Part shown: positions 43,208 to 52,580 of the stretch, in pieces | Layout of the letters: each line of letters begins with the position of its first letter | How positions within the stretch are numbered: position 1 is the first letter of the stretch | Translations under genes and position numbers: made by a program | From: Pedobacter sp. KBS0701 | GTDB lineage: Bacteria > Bacteroidota > Bacteroidia > Sphingobacteriales > Sphingobacteriaceae | NCBI RefSeq assembly: GCF_005938645.2 | Contig: NZ_CP042171.1 | Span: forward strand, 992,001-1,056,000 | Direction of reading: 5' to 3' | Length of the DNA: 64,000 bases | Notes under the pieces: generated by a model | Told to the model about the DNA's origin: nothing | The model's input: the letters and a program-made list of their open reading frames with translations, nothing else | The model's database searches: none

Positions 43208-44002
43208 ATGATTTTGAATAAGGTAGAAAAAAAGAACATTGAACCAAAAATTACTTTAATAGGTGCTGGTCCTGGCGACCCGGACTTATTTAGTTTAAAA
43301 GGTGTTAAGGTATTAAAAACAGCTGATGTTGTTTTGTATGATGCAAATGTGAACGAAGCCTTATTGTGTCATGCGCCAGATGGTATTCCTAAAGTTTATG
43401 TAGGCAAACGTTCTGATGATGAATCTTTTTCACAGGATGCAGTGAACAAGCTGATTATTGATTATGCTTTAAACTACGGTCATGTGGTACGTTTAAAAAG
43501 TGGTGATCCGTTTTTCTTTGCGAAAGGATATGAAGAAATTGATGCCGCAGAATCGTACAGTATTCCAACTGAGATTATTCCGGGCATTTCGAGCGCAACT
43601 GGTGCACCAAGTTTGCAGAAGATCCCGATGATTTATAAAGACCTGAGTGAAAGTTTCTGGGCAGTAACCGGAACAAATAGCAGAGGCGAAATATCAGAGG
43701 ATTTATATATCGCTGCAAAAACGAAAGCTACAATTGTTGTTTTGAACGGAATTGAAAAAGTAAAAGAAATTGCAGCAATTTTCCAGGCAGAAAATAAAAA
43801 CCTGTTGCCTGTAGCCGTCATCCAGAATGGATCTACTCCACAGGAAAAAATTGCGATTGGTATAGTAGATACCATTGCCGAAATTGTTGAAGATAAAAAA
43901 ATTGATGCGCCTGCGCTATTGGTTTTTGGCGACGTGGTTTCATTACACCCTCAATTTCAACCGATCCGCGATTTTTACGAAATCATCGCCGAAGAATACT
44001 AG
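43208..44002 (+). CDS. Divergent SUMT-like methyltransferase (second copy)
   Basis: 264 residues, colinear with the first SUMT (36540-37316). IGAGPGDPDLFSLKGVKVL is kept, but conserved positions differ: LKSGDPFFFAKGYEE instead of LKGGDPFVFGRGYEE, and PMIYKDLSESF instead of PVTHRGMSESF. The loss of the GGDP glycine, the FGRG arginine and the THR histidine suggests altered activity or a different substrate. It is preceded by the same promoter block as the sulfite-reductase operon and followed by a strong terminator, so it is an expressed, sulfur-linked single gene. Could be a degraded or specialised SUMT. Confidence 0.88.
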   Translation: MILNKVEKKNIEPKITLIGAGPGDPDLFSLKGVKVLKTADVVLYDANVNEALLCHAPDGIPKVYVGKRSDDESFSQDAVNKLIIDYALNYGHVVRLKSGDPFFFAKGYEEIDAAESYSIPTEIIPGISSATGAPSLQKIPMIYKDLSESFWAVTGTNSRGEISEDLYIAAKTKATIVVLNGIEKVKEIAAIFQAENKNLLPVAVIQNGSTPQEKIAIGIVDTIAEIVEDKKIDAPALLVFGDVVSLHPQFQPIRDFYEIIAEEY

Positions 44003-44040
44003 ATATTTTTAAACCAAAAAATATATTTGTTTTGTTGTGA

Positions 44041-44070
44041 AAAACCGCTTATGGATTTAAGCGGTTTTTT
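44041..44070 (+). terminator. Rho-independent terminator of the second SUMT gene
   Basis: AAAACCGCTT / AAGCGGTTTT stem with an 8-nt loop (44051-44058), followed by T-rich DNA; 38 bp past the stop codon. Confidence 0.85.
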
Positions 44071-44837
44071 CGTTTTTTTATGCCCCGTAGATTAATATCA
44101 TGTGGGGAATTACCCTGACTTGTTTCAGGGTCTACCTAGCAGGAAAGATGTTGTTTCTTTGCGTATATGTGCGCAATACCATTAATCGTTTGTTCCCGCA
44201 GATTTAAGATGATTACCGCAGAATAAATTTATGTTTTTGCATTTTGCAGAAACCAACTTTGTTTATAAGCCTGATTGAAACGTAAAGCCCACAGCATAGC
44301 GAGGACTTGTAGTGTAAAGCAGGGCTGCTAACTGCCACGAAGAACGAGACCTCTCACTTTCAAATAAGAGACCGTCTGTATATATCTGCAAAAAGCATGA
44401 AAGATGCTGAAATAAATTCAGCATGACGATATTGTTAGTAAAAAAATCTCCGTATATCTGTTCAATCAGCGGGGCATCATTAGCTGCTTTGTTCCCGTAG
44501 ATTTAAGATGATCATCGCTGAAATTTATGTTTCCTACTTTTGACAGGAACCAACTCTGTTTATAAGCCTGATTGCAGTGCAAAGCCCGGATTCCGATTTT
44601 CCATCGGGAGAGGACCTGCAACGGAAAGCAGGGCTACATACCGCCACGAAGAACCGGACATTCACTTTCTATAAAAAAAACTTAAGTAAATTTATATGAA
44701 TTGGATCTCCCCATTCCGATTTCCTCCAGTTGAGATGACGATTTTTCCTTTAATAATCAACTAAAAATATAATTTACATTATTTGCAAAGCTCAAAACAA
44801 TTAGTAACTTACTTGGGTTATCTACACCAAATAGTTG
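44071..44837. repeat. Intergenic region with a tandem pair of structured repeat units
   Basis: No gene. Two related units, roughly 44181-44352 and 44479-44655, each begin TTCCCG(C/T)AGATTTAAGATGA and continue to AAGCCTGATTG...AAAGCCC...GAGGAC(T/C)TG...AAAGCAGGGCT...GCCACGAAGAAC (cores 44267-44345 and 44574-44652). The cores resemble part C of the composite element at 33748-33829 and 47875-47955. A CTGAAATAAATTCAG hairpin lies near 44408-44422 and the glgA promoter should be in the last 80 bp. Confidence 0.65.
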
Positions 44838-46250
44838 ATGGAAATTATACATATAAGCGCCGAGTGTTACCCTGTTGCAAAAGTTGGCGGTTTGGCCGAT
44901 GTGGTAGGGGCTTTACCAAAATATCAGAATAAACTTGGCCATATAGCCAAAGTAGTTGTACCTGCTTATGATACCAAATTTATCCGCGAAAGCGAGTTCG
45001 AAGTAACTTACGATGCCTGGGCAAACTATGGCAATAATCACTTTCAGTACCGTATTTTAAAAGAAAAAACCAATAAACTAGGTTTCGATTTATACATTGT
45101 TCATATACAGGGTTTAACCGACCGCCCAAATGTATATGGTTATAACGACGATACAGAAAGATTTGTGGCTTTCCAGATTGCCACGTTGGATTGGATTGTA
45201 CAATGGGAGCACCGCCCGGATGTAATTCATTGTCACGATCACCATACCGGTTTAATTCCCTTTATGGTTTCAAATTGTGTAAAGTATAAGCCAATTAGTG
45301 GGGTGCCGACGGTTTTAACCATTCATAATGCGCAATATCAGGGACAGTTTGGATGGGAAAAACTTTATTATTTACCAGCATTCGATTTATGGAAGGGTGG
45401 TTTACTGGGCTGGGACGATGCCATTAACCCTTTAGCGTCGGCCATTAAATGTGCATGGAAAGTAACCACAGTATCGCCAAGTTACCTGGATGAGATGATG
45501 AGCAATGCCCGTGGCTTGGAAAGTTTGTTAAGGCAGGAACGTTGGAAATCGGTAGGCATCTTAAATGGAATTGATAGCGAGGTTTGGAATCCTGAAACTG
45601 ACCCGATGCTGAGCAAAGGTTATAATTTAAAAACGGTTGAAACTGGTAAACTGGCAAACAAAACAGCACTCTGTGATGTTTTTCAATTAGACCCCTCTAA
45701 ACCACTATTTACTTTTATTGGCAGATTGGTTGATGAAAAAGGTGCTGATTTACTACCCGATATTTTTTATACGGCTTTACAACAGCATGCAGATAATATA
45801 AATATTCTGGTTTTGGGATCAGGTGAGAATTGGGTGGAAGGCCGGTTAAATCAATTGAAAGACATTTTTACTGGTAAATATAATGCTTATATTGGGTATA
45901 ATGAGCAGGTTTCTCATGAGATGTATGCCGGAGCAGATTTTCTGATTATGCCATCAAGAGTAGAGCCTTGTGGTTTAAATCAGCTCTATGCATTAAGATA
46001 TGGAACTGTGCCTATTGTACGCCGGATTGGAGGATTGAAAGATACAGTAATTGATATTGGCGACAACGGTTTTGGGATTTGCCACGATCAAACAAGTATT
46101 TGGGATGTTACTCATGCTATTAACCGTGCTGTTGAATTATATCACAATAAAAAAGCTTTTAAAGCAGTTAGAAAAACGATGATGAAGATAGACCATTCGT
46201 GGGATAACGCAGCATTAAATTATATAGAATTATACCAAATATTAAAATAA
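44838..46250 (+). CDS. glgA: Glycogen synthase
   Basis: 470 residues from ATG 44838 (MEIIHISAECYPVAKVGGLAD); a TTG one codon earlier is less likely. GT5 fold: the KVGGLADVVGALPK nucleotide-sugar motif (about 15-28), VIHCHDHHTGLIPF, NGIDSEVWNPETD and the C-terminal SRVEPCGLNQLYALRYGTVP. It elongates alpha-1,4-glucan from ADP-glucose. glgC follows 8 bp later, so substrate supply and polymerisation are coupled. Confidence 0.94.
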   Translation: MEIIHISAECYPVAKVGGLADVVGALPKYQNKLGHIAKVVVPAYDTKFIRESEFEVTYDAWANYGNNHFQYRILKEKTNKLGFDLYIVHIQGLTDRPNVYGYNDDTERFVAFQIATLDWIVQWEHRPDVIHCHDHHTGLIPFMVSNCVKYKPISGVPTVLTIHNAQYQGQFGWEKLYYLPAFDLWKGGLLGWDDAINPLASAIKCAWKVTTVSPSYLDEMMSNARGLESLLRQERWKSVGILNGIDSEVWNPETDPMLSKGYNLKTVETGKLANKTALCDVFQLDPSKPLFTFIGRLVDEKGADLLPDIFYTALQQHADNINILVLGSGENWVEGRLNQLKDIFTGKYNAYIGYNEQVSHEMYAGADFLIMPSRVEPCGLNQLYALRYGTVPIVRRIGGLKDTVIDIGDNGFGICHDQTSIWDVTHAINRAVELYHNKKAFKAVRKTMMKIDHSWDNAALNYIELYQILK

Positions 46251-46258
46251 GCTTAAAC

Positions 46259-47527
46259 ATGACTGACAAAGTTTTAGGCGTTATCCTTGGCGGTGGCCAG
46301 GGCTCTAGATTATCGCCACTAACACAAACACGTTCTAAACCGGCAGTTCCAATTGCTGGTAAATACCGATTGGTAGATATTCCGATTTCAAATTGCCTGA
46401 ATTCTGGTATTCACAGAATGTTTGTGTTAACCCAGTTTAATTCAGCATCGCTAAACAAACACATTAAAAACACCTATCACTTTAGCCATTTTAGTACGGC
46501 CTTTGTTGATATTTTGGCAGCTGAACAAACTGTACAAAACTCAGGTTGGTTCCAGGGTACAGCAGATGCCGTTCGTCAGTGCATGCATCATATTGTTTCA
46601 CACGAATTCGATTATATTTTAATTTTATCCGGAGATCAATTGTACCAGATGGACTTTAAAAGTATGATTGAAAAACACATCGAAGCCAATGCTGAAGTTA
46701 CCATTGCTACTATTCCGGTAACGGCAAAAGATGCGACAGATTTTGGTATTCTAAAGGCCGACGATGAAAACATGATTACCTCTTTTATTGAAAAGCCTAA
46801 AACGGGTTTAGAGGACTGGGTTTCGGACACTGGAAAAGAAATGCAGGACGAGGGTCGTAATTTCTTAGCTTCGATGGGGATTTATGTCTTCAATCGCGAG
46901 TACCTGATTAATATATTAAATGAGAATGAAGAGGAAAAAGATTTTGGTAAAGAGATTTTGCCAAGAGCGATTTCTCAAAGCAGGGTTTTAAGCTATCAGT
47001 ACGAAGGTTATTGGACTGATATTGGAAATATTTCATCTTTCTTTGAGGCCAATTTAGGCTTGACAGATGAAATACCTAAATTTAATATGTTTGATAGTAA
47101 CCATGCTATTTTTACCAGAGCAAGGATGTTACCACCATCAAAAATTTCTGGAACTACTTTAGATAAAACCATTATCGCAGAAGGCTGCATTATTCAGGCC
47201 AGCAGAGTGGAGCATGCCGTTTTAGGGATCAGGTCGAGAATTGGAAAGGATACGATAGTTACCAATGCCTATATTATGGGCAGCGATCGGTACCAAACGC
47301 TTGAAGAAATTCAGGAAGAAACTAATAAAGGTAATTCATTAATTGGTATTGGAGATCGCTGTCATATTAATAACGCTATTATTGATAAAAACTGTCGCAT
47401 TGGAAATGATGTTAAGATTAATGGTGGCGACCATTTAGAAGACGGCGACTTTGAACTTTATGCTGTTAAAGATGGCATTGTTGTGATCAAGAAAGGCGCT
47501 GTCGTACCTAGTGGTACGGTAATTTAA
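46259..47527 (+). CDS. glgC: Glucose-1-phosphate adenylyltransferase
   Basis: 422 residues. Nucleotidyltransferase start GVILGGGQGSRLSPLTQTRS, KPAVPIAGKYRLVDIPISNC, the GTADAVRQ and LSGDQLYQMDF segments, SFIEKPK, YEGYWTDIG and a C-terminal left-handed beta-helix. It makes ADP-glucose, the rate-limiting step of glycogen synthesis. Followed by an intrinsic terminator. Confidence 0.95.
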   Translation: MTDKVLGVILGGGQGSRLSPLTQTRSKPAVPIAGKYRLVDIPISNCLNSGIHRMFVLTQFNSASLNKHIKNTYHFSHFSTAFVDILAAEQTVQNSGWFQGTADAVRQCMHHIVSHEFDYILILSGDQLYQMDFKSMIEKHIEANAEVTIATIPVTAKDATDFGILKADDENMITSFIEKPKTGLEDWVSDTGKEMQDEGRNFLASMGIYVFNREYLINILNENEEEKDFGKEILPRAISQSRVLSYQYEGYWTDIGNISSFFEANLGLTDEIPKFNMFDSNHAIFTRARMLPPSKISGTTLDKTIIAEGCIIQASRVEHAVLGIRSRIGKDTIVTNAYIMGSDRYQTLEEIQEETNKGNSLIGIGDRCHINNAIIDKNCRIGNDVKINGGDHLEDGDFELYAVKDGIVVIKKGAVVPSGTVI

Positions 47528-47553
47528 GATAATTATAATTCATTAACTAGAAG

Positions 47554-47584
47554 CCAGTCGCGATTTTTCGTGACTGGTTTTTTT
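47554..47584 (+). terminator. Rho-independent terminator after glgC
   Basis: CCAGTCGCG / CGTGACTGG stem with a 6-nt loop and a run of seven T, 27 bp after the glgC stop. Confidence 0.85.
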
Positions 47585-47655
47585 GTTACCCTGATTGTCA
47601 TTCTGAAGTGGTTAAAAGAAGAGATTAGGATTAACTGCCAGCTGAAAATTGTGAA

Positions 47656-47955
47656 CTGATTTGGGCGTTCCCAAGCTGCGCAAGGGGCAGGCTTTGCAGG
47701 GCTGCGCTTCGCTCCGGTACCGATGAAGACCTGTGAAACAAGCAAGCATACCGTAATTAAATAAAAAAACAGATGCTTAATCGGCACTGAACCCTTACAA
47801 TCCCTAACGCAAGAGAGAAACCGTTTCCAAATAGATTTATTCTTTGATGAACTTGGGCAGAACCTTTGTTAATAAACCTGATAAAGCGGAAAGCCCGGAA
47901 CGAGGTACGAGTGAGGACTTGAAGCGATAGCAGGACTATTGGCCGACATTAACAC
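47656..47955. repeat. Composite intergenic repeat element
   Basis: Part B (47656-47808) is the reverse complement of 33911-34020 with an extra ~58 bp around 47728-47785. Part C (47875-47955, AACCTGATAAAGCGGAAAGC...GAGGACTTGAAGCGATAGCA) is the reverse complement of 33748-33829. The whole is thus an inverted copy, 14 kb from the first. Confidence 0.75.
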
Positions 47956-47997
47956 AGAACCCTACATTTTCAAAAAGCAAACTCAATTTTCTTTCCA

Positions 47998-48034
47998 GAC
48001 CTCGCAGGTTTTCAAAGCCTGCGAGGTCTTTTTT
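47998..48034 (+). terminator. Strong hairpin terminator before the GH15 gene
   Basis: GACCTCGCAGG / CCTGCGAGGTC, an 11-bp perfect stem with a 9-nt loop, followed by six T. The half sequence CCTGCGAGGTCTTA also occurs near 33706-33719 as part of the repeat region. Confidence 0.8.
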
Positions 48035-48093
48035 GTTTTCTACCCAACATTTTCCCCATAAGCTTGTTAGTAAATAAACAAAAAATATAGTCT

Positions 48094-49878
48094 ATGGCCG
48101 AACAGCACCTTTATCAAACAGGAATTATAGGAAATTGCGCTTTCATTGCACACGTAAATAAAAATACTGATATCTCATGGCTCTGCTGGCCACGTTTCGA
48201 TAGTCCGTTTGTTTTTGGGAGTTTATTAGACGAGAAAAAAGGAGGGGAGTTTTCTATTTTACCACAAGGTGAATTTACATCTAACCAATATTACATCGAA
48301 AATACCAATGTTTTACGAACAGAAATCACAGCTGAAGATGGAAAATACCGCATTACCGATTTTGCGCCACGTTTTCGCCTATACGATCGCTATTTTAAAC
48401 CACTAATGTTGATCAGAAAGATCGAACCTCTGGAGGGTAATCCACGGATTACCATTAAATGCGAGCCGGTTTGTGACTACGGAAAAGGTAAAATGAAATC
48501 GAGCCGGGGCAGTAACCACATCGATTATTTAGGCTGTGATGAAAATATCCGTTTAAGCACCAATGTGTCGCTTACCTATATTATCGATGAAAAAGCATTT
48601 GTACTGAATGAGGCTAAATATCTTGTGATGACTTATGGCCAAAATTTAGAGGCCCCTTTAGTGAGTACAGCCGAAAATTTTTTACGGGAAACCATTGCTT
48701 ATTGGCGCTTATGGATTAAACATTCCTCTATTGCTGGTTTTTACCAACCTTTTGTAATCCGCTCGGCTTTGGTTTTAAAAATCCATCAGTATGAAGACAC
48801 CGGAGCGATAATTGCCGCCAGCACCACCAGTTTACCAGAATCACCAAGCAGTACCCGAAACTGGGATTACCGCTATTGCTGGTTAAGAGATTCACATTAT
48901 GTATTAACTTCACTTAACCATATCGGTCATTTTGAAGAAATGGAGAAGTATTTCAATTACCTTTCTGATATTTCTCACGCGGAAGATACACGCTACCAAC
49001 CTTTATACGGTATTGCAGGAGAAAGGCAAATTACCGAACATACGCTAAGTCATTTAAAAGGCTACAAAGGCGAGCAACCCATAAGGATAGGAAACCAGGC
49101 TTACGAACATATTCAAAATGATATTTATGGACAGGTTTTAATTTCAATGTTGCCGCTTTATACCGATCACCGTTTTGTTTTTTCTGAACGCAGCGATTCG
49201 GTAAAGTGGATCGAAAGTGTACTTTCTAAAATTGAACGCACTATTGACGAAAAGGATGCCGGAATTTGGGAATTCAGGAATATTGCCAATGTACATTGTT
49301 ACAGTAACTTATTTCAATGGGCAGGAGCGCAGGCGGCTTTAAAAATGGCTAAAACTATTGGTAATGAAGATTTTGAAAAGCGGGCAAAGATTTTAATCGA
49401 CAAAGCTGCGGCACACATTGAAGCTTGTTATGATCCGGAAAGAAAAGTTTATACCAATGCCGTTGGAAGTCCGCATCTAGATGCGAGTACTTTACAATTG
49501 ATTATGATGAATTATCTGGATCCGGCTTCTGATCGGGCAAAGGACCATTTAATTGCATTAGAAAAAGAATTGAAAACCGAAGATGGTCTTTTTTACCGCT
49601 ACCTGCATGCTGATGATTTCGGCAAACCAAAAACCACATTTTTAATCTGTGCTTTTTGGTATGTAGAGGCTTTAGCCTGCGTAGGACGTACTGATGAAGC
49701 AATAAAAGAATTTGAAAACATTATTAAGTATTGCAACCATCTGCTGTTATTTAGCGAAGATGTTGATGCTAAAACAGGGAGCCAGTGGGGGAATTTTCCG
49801 CAAGCTTATAGCCATGTGGGTTTAATGAATGCGGCTTACCGTATTGCGATTAAATTGGATAGACCGATATTTTTGTAA
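48094..49878 (+). CDS. GH15 glycoside hydrolase (glucoamylase or trehalase type)
   Basis: 594 residues. An N-terminal beta-sandwich (about 1-220, with NTDISWLCWPRFDSPFVFGS) and a C-terminal (alpha/alpha)6 barrel containing TRNWDYRYCWLRDSHYVL (about 263-280) and the late ASTLQLIMMNYLDP, TKTGSQWGNFPQAYSHVGL-type segments with the catalytic Glu region. No signal peptide, so it works in the cytoplasm. Actinobacterial GH15 members include trehalases; the convergent otsAB neighbour makes trehalase plausible, while glgA/glgC upstream suggests an alpha-glucan. Not decidable from sequence alone. Confidence 0.88.
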   Translation: MAEQHLYQTGIIGNCAFIAHVNKNTDISWLCWPRFDSPFVFGSLLDEKKGGEFSILPQGEFTSNQYYIENTNVLRTEITAEDGKYRITDFAPRFRLYDRYFKPLMLIRKIEPLEGNPRITIKCEPVCDYGKGKMKSSRGSNHIDYLGCDENIRLSTNVSLTYIIDEKAFVLNEAKYLVMTYGQNLEAPLVSTAENFLRETIAYWRLWIKHSSIAGFYQPFVIRSALVLKIHQYEDTGAIIAASTTSLPESPSSTRNWDYRYCWLRDSHYVLTSLNHIGHFEEMEKYFNYLSDISHAEDTRYQPLYGIAGERQITEHTLSHLKGYKGEQPIRIGNQAYEHIQNDIYGQVLISMLPLYTDHRFVFSERSDSVKWIESVLSKIERTIDEKDAGIWEFRNIANVHCYSNLFQWAGAQAALKMAKTIGNEDFEKRAKILIDKAAAHIEACYDPERKVYTNAVGSPHLDASTLQLIMMNYLDPASDRAKDHLIALEKELKTEDGLFYRYLHADDFGKPKTTFLICAFWYVEALACVGRTDEAIKEFENIIKYCNHLLLFSEDVDAKTGSQWGNFPQAYSHVGLMNAAYRIAIKLDRPIFL

Positions 49879-49934
49879 GATCGTAGATTAAAAGCGCTGT
49901 GGAAACACAGGCCTTGCTTTTCCGATAAAAAAGT

Positions 49935-50309
49935 CGTCATCCCGACTGGAACGCAGTGGAATGGAGAGATCTATCTGGAAAGATTTCTCCATATAGATTT
50001 CCCGACTACGTTGCACTTGTTAGAAATGATTATTTATTTCGTAAAAAAGCTTTGACAACTTTGACACGCAAAAGGCATATTAAAGTTGTCAAAGCTATTA
50101 TAAAAAATAGGTTTCTGGGAACAAAGACCTTGGGTTTGGATTTTCAATAAAAATTTCGTCATCTCGACTGGAACACAGTGGATAGAAAGATTTCTCCATA
50201 TAGATTTCCCGACTACGTTGCACTTTGGTAGAAATGATTATTTATTTCGTAAAAAAAGCTTTGACAACTTTGACACGCACAAGGCATATTAAGGTTGTCA
50301 AAGCTATTA
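49935..50309. repeat. Tandem ~160-bp duplication with terminator-like hairpins
   Basis: Two direct copies (49935-50099 and 50157-50309) share GTCAT(C/T)(C/T)CGACTGGAACnCAG at the start and end in an AGCTTTGACAACTTT ... AAAGTTGTCAAAGCT hairpin (50048-50096, perfect 15-bp stem; 50257-50305, one G-T change). The last arm abuts the otsAB stop codon. It separates two convergent genes, so two bidirectional terminators are likely. Confidence 0.85.
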
Positions 50310-52496
50310 ATCCCGTCCTACAAACTCTTCCTTCACCAAACTCCAAAGCAGCTTTCTTACCTCTCTAAAATCATTTAGGTAGTACTTTGCTTCCGAAATG
50401 TTATTGCCAACTTTGATGGTAAAAGCATTATCTGGCAATACCCTAAAAATATCTTCATCAGTATGGTCATCGCCAAGCGCCAAAATAAAATCTGGTTTCT
50501 TATCGTAAAGCCAATTTAAGGCCGCTTTGCCTTTGTTAACCTCCATGTTTTTAAACTCAATTACCTTATTGCCCGGCATCAATTGTAAGCCTTTATCTGC
50601 AGCAAGTATCTTCATGTGGCTGATAATTTCATTGGCCCTTAAATCGCCTAATCCTTCTTCTGCTTTTCGGTAGTGCCAAACTAAGGAGTAGCTTTTTTCT
50701 TCAATAAACGATCCTGGAGTGCGGTCGGTATAAGTATCTAACAAGGTTTTTATTTCCTGTTTCCATTGATCGGTGAGTAGTGGCAGGCTGTTCCATTTAT
50801 CTCCGTACGATTTTTGCCAGGCTCCATGCTCTGCAATCAGGTCTACCTTTAAATGTCCAAACCACTGTTCTAAAGTTTCATGTCTTCTTCCGCTGATAAT
50901 TACCACTTTATTGGCGTTATCAATGGTCAGGTTTTCTATTAAATCATAAAGTTCATCATCTGGAGAGGCATCATCAATATTTCCGGTAAAATCTACCAGG
51001 GTACCATCATAATCCAAAAACAGTACCCGATCGGTTGTTTTGGCATATTTTGCAGCAATTACTTCATTAATGGTATTTACCGCATGTTTCGTTAGTAACG
51101 ATTTTTGAGAATCTTTCACTTCGTTTAATCTTAAAATAAAATTGTTTACCCAATGTTTCACATTGAATTTTTCTACAATTGCCCGCATGGCTGTCATACG
51201 TTGCTGTTGCTCATCCAAGGGCATTTTTAATGCAGTTACAATGGCTTCCATAATGTCGCCAAGGTTGTTCGGATTAACTATTACGGCATCGGTTAATTCT
51301 TTAGAAGCACCGGCCATTTCGCTTAATATGAGCACGCCATCATTATTATTCCTGCTGGCAATGTATTCCTTGCTAACCAGGTTCATGCCATCACGCATAG
51401 GTGTAACCAAACAGATGTCGGCTGAGGCATAAAGTGCCGATAACACCTCAATAGGGAAAGAACGGTAAAAATAATTTACAGGAATCCAGTTAATAGAGCG
51501 GTAACGCGCATTTAAATTACCTACAAACTGATCAATCTGATCCCTTAGCTCACTATATTGTGGTACCGTATCGCGAGAGGGTACGACAATCATAAAAAGT
51601 TCTATTTTTCCTATATACTCCGGATGGACCTGAAGCAAAAGTTCTAAAGCCTTTAACCTTTCCAAAATACCTTTGCTATAATCCAGGCGGTCGATAGAAA
51701 GGATTACTTTCATCTCTTCTTTTCCGGTCCTGAAATAATCAATTTCTTTTTTTACCTTTTCGGTAGCAGTTAAGTCTGAAAATTTATCATAATCAATTCC
51801 CATAGGGAAAGCTTCTACCACAATCTGTCTTTCGTTACTATTAAGTACGTTTGATGATGAATTTACGGGGAGTAGGCGTGTTGCCGTGCTGATGAAATGG
51901 CGTACGTCATCAAAAGTATGGAAACCGATTAAATCAGCGCCTATAAGTCCATTTAAAAGTTCTTCCCGCCAGGGGATTAACCTGAATATTTCGTAAGAAG
52001 GAAAGGGGATATGTTGAAAAAAACCGATGGTAGCATTAGGGAGTTTTTCTCTTAAAATACCCGGTAGAAGGAGCAATTGGTAGTCTTGAATCCAGATTTT
52101 ATCTCTTCTGCCCAATACCTGCATGGCACTTTTTGCAAATTTCTCATTAACAGATCGGTAACAATCCCAATAACTTTGTTCGTAATGTGCGTATGTAACC
52201 AGATAATGAAATACTGGCCACAATACTTCATTTGAAAAGCCTTCGTAATATAAATTGATTTCGTTTTGGGTGAGGAAAACCGGATAGAGGTTTAATGCAG
52301 CGAGTTTTTGTGTAACTTCTTCCTGACGTTCTTCTGGAACCTCTATTCCTGGCCATCCTATCCAGATGGAATTGCCTGATTTGTACACGTCGCCAAGGCC
52401 GGTAGCAAGACCGCCCTCGCTGGGAATAAACGTGTATTCGTCGTTCTCTTCGATGATTTTAACGGGTAGTCTGTTCGATATTATAACTGTCTTCAT
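50307..52496 (-). CDS. Bifunctional trehalose-6-phosphate synthase / trehalose-phosphatase
   Basis: 729 residues. Residues about 1-460 are an OtsA GT20 domain (VIISNRLPV, SEGGLATGLG, IQDYQLLLLPGILREKLP, LSIDRLDYSKGILERL, MRDGMNLVSKEYIA); 485-729 are an OtsB HAD domain (LFLDYDGTLVDF, then ALGDDHTDEDIF). It makes trehalose from UDP- or ADP-glucose and glucose-6-phosphate through T6P. The OtsA-OtsB fusion is common in Bacteroidota. Divergent genes are absent: it is convergent with the GH15 gene and shares no obvious operon with the sensor kinase 84 bp upstream. Confidence 0.94.
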   Translation of the reverse strand: MKTVIISNRLPVKIIEENDEYTFIPSEGGLATGLGDVYKSGNSIWIGWPGIEVPEERQEEVTQKLAALNLYPVFLTQNEINLYYEGFSNEVLWPVFHYLVTYAHYEQSYWDCYRSVNEKFAKSAMQVLGRRDKIWIQDYQLLLLPGILREKLPNATIGFFQHIPFPSYEIFRLIPWREELLNGLIGADLIGFHTFDDVRHFISTATRLLPVNSSSNVLNSNERQIVVEAFPMGIDYDKFSDLTATEKVKKEIDYFRTGKEEMKVILSIDRLDYSKGILERLKALELLLQVHPEYIGKIELFMIVVPSRDTVPQYSELRDQIDQFVGNLNARYRSINWIPVNYFYRSFPIEVLSALYASADICLVTPMRDGMNLVSKEYIASRNNNDGVLILSEMAGASKELTDAVIVNPNNLGDIMEAIVTALKMPLDEQQQRMTAMRAIVEKFNVKHWVNNFILRLNEVKDSQKSLLTKHAVNTINEVIAAKYAKTTDRVLFLDYDGTLVDFTGNIDDASPDDELYDLIENLTIDNANKVVIISGRRHETLEQWFGHLKVDLIAEHGAWQKSYGDKWNSLPLLTDQWKQEIKTLLDTYTDRTPGSFIEEKSYSLVWHYRKAEEGLGDLRANEIISHMKILAADKGLQLMPGNKVIEFKNMEVNKGKAALNWLYDKKPDFILALGDDHTDEDIFRVLPDNAFTIKVGNNISEAKYYLNDFREVRKLLWSLVKEEFVGRD

Positions 52497-52580
52497 GCTT
52501 GTATTTGATGTATCTATATCTTTAAAAGCATATCAAATTGGTTTTGTTTGAAATTTTAGGTCAAAAAAACATTCAAATGA

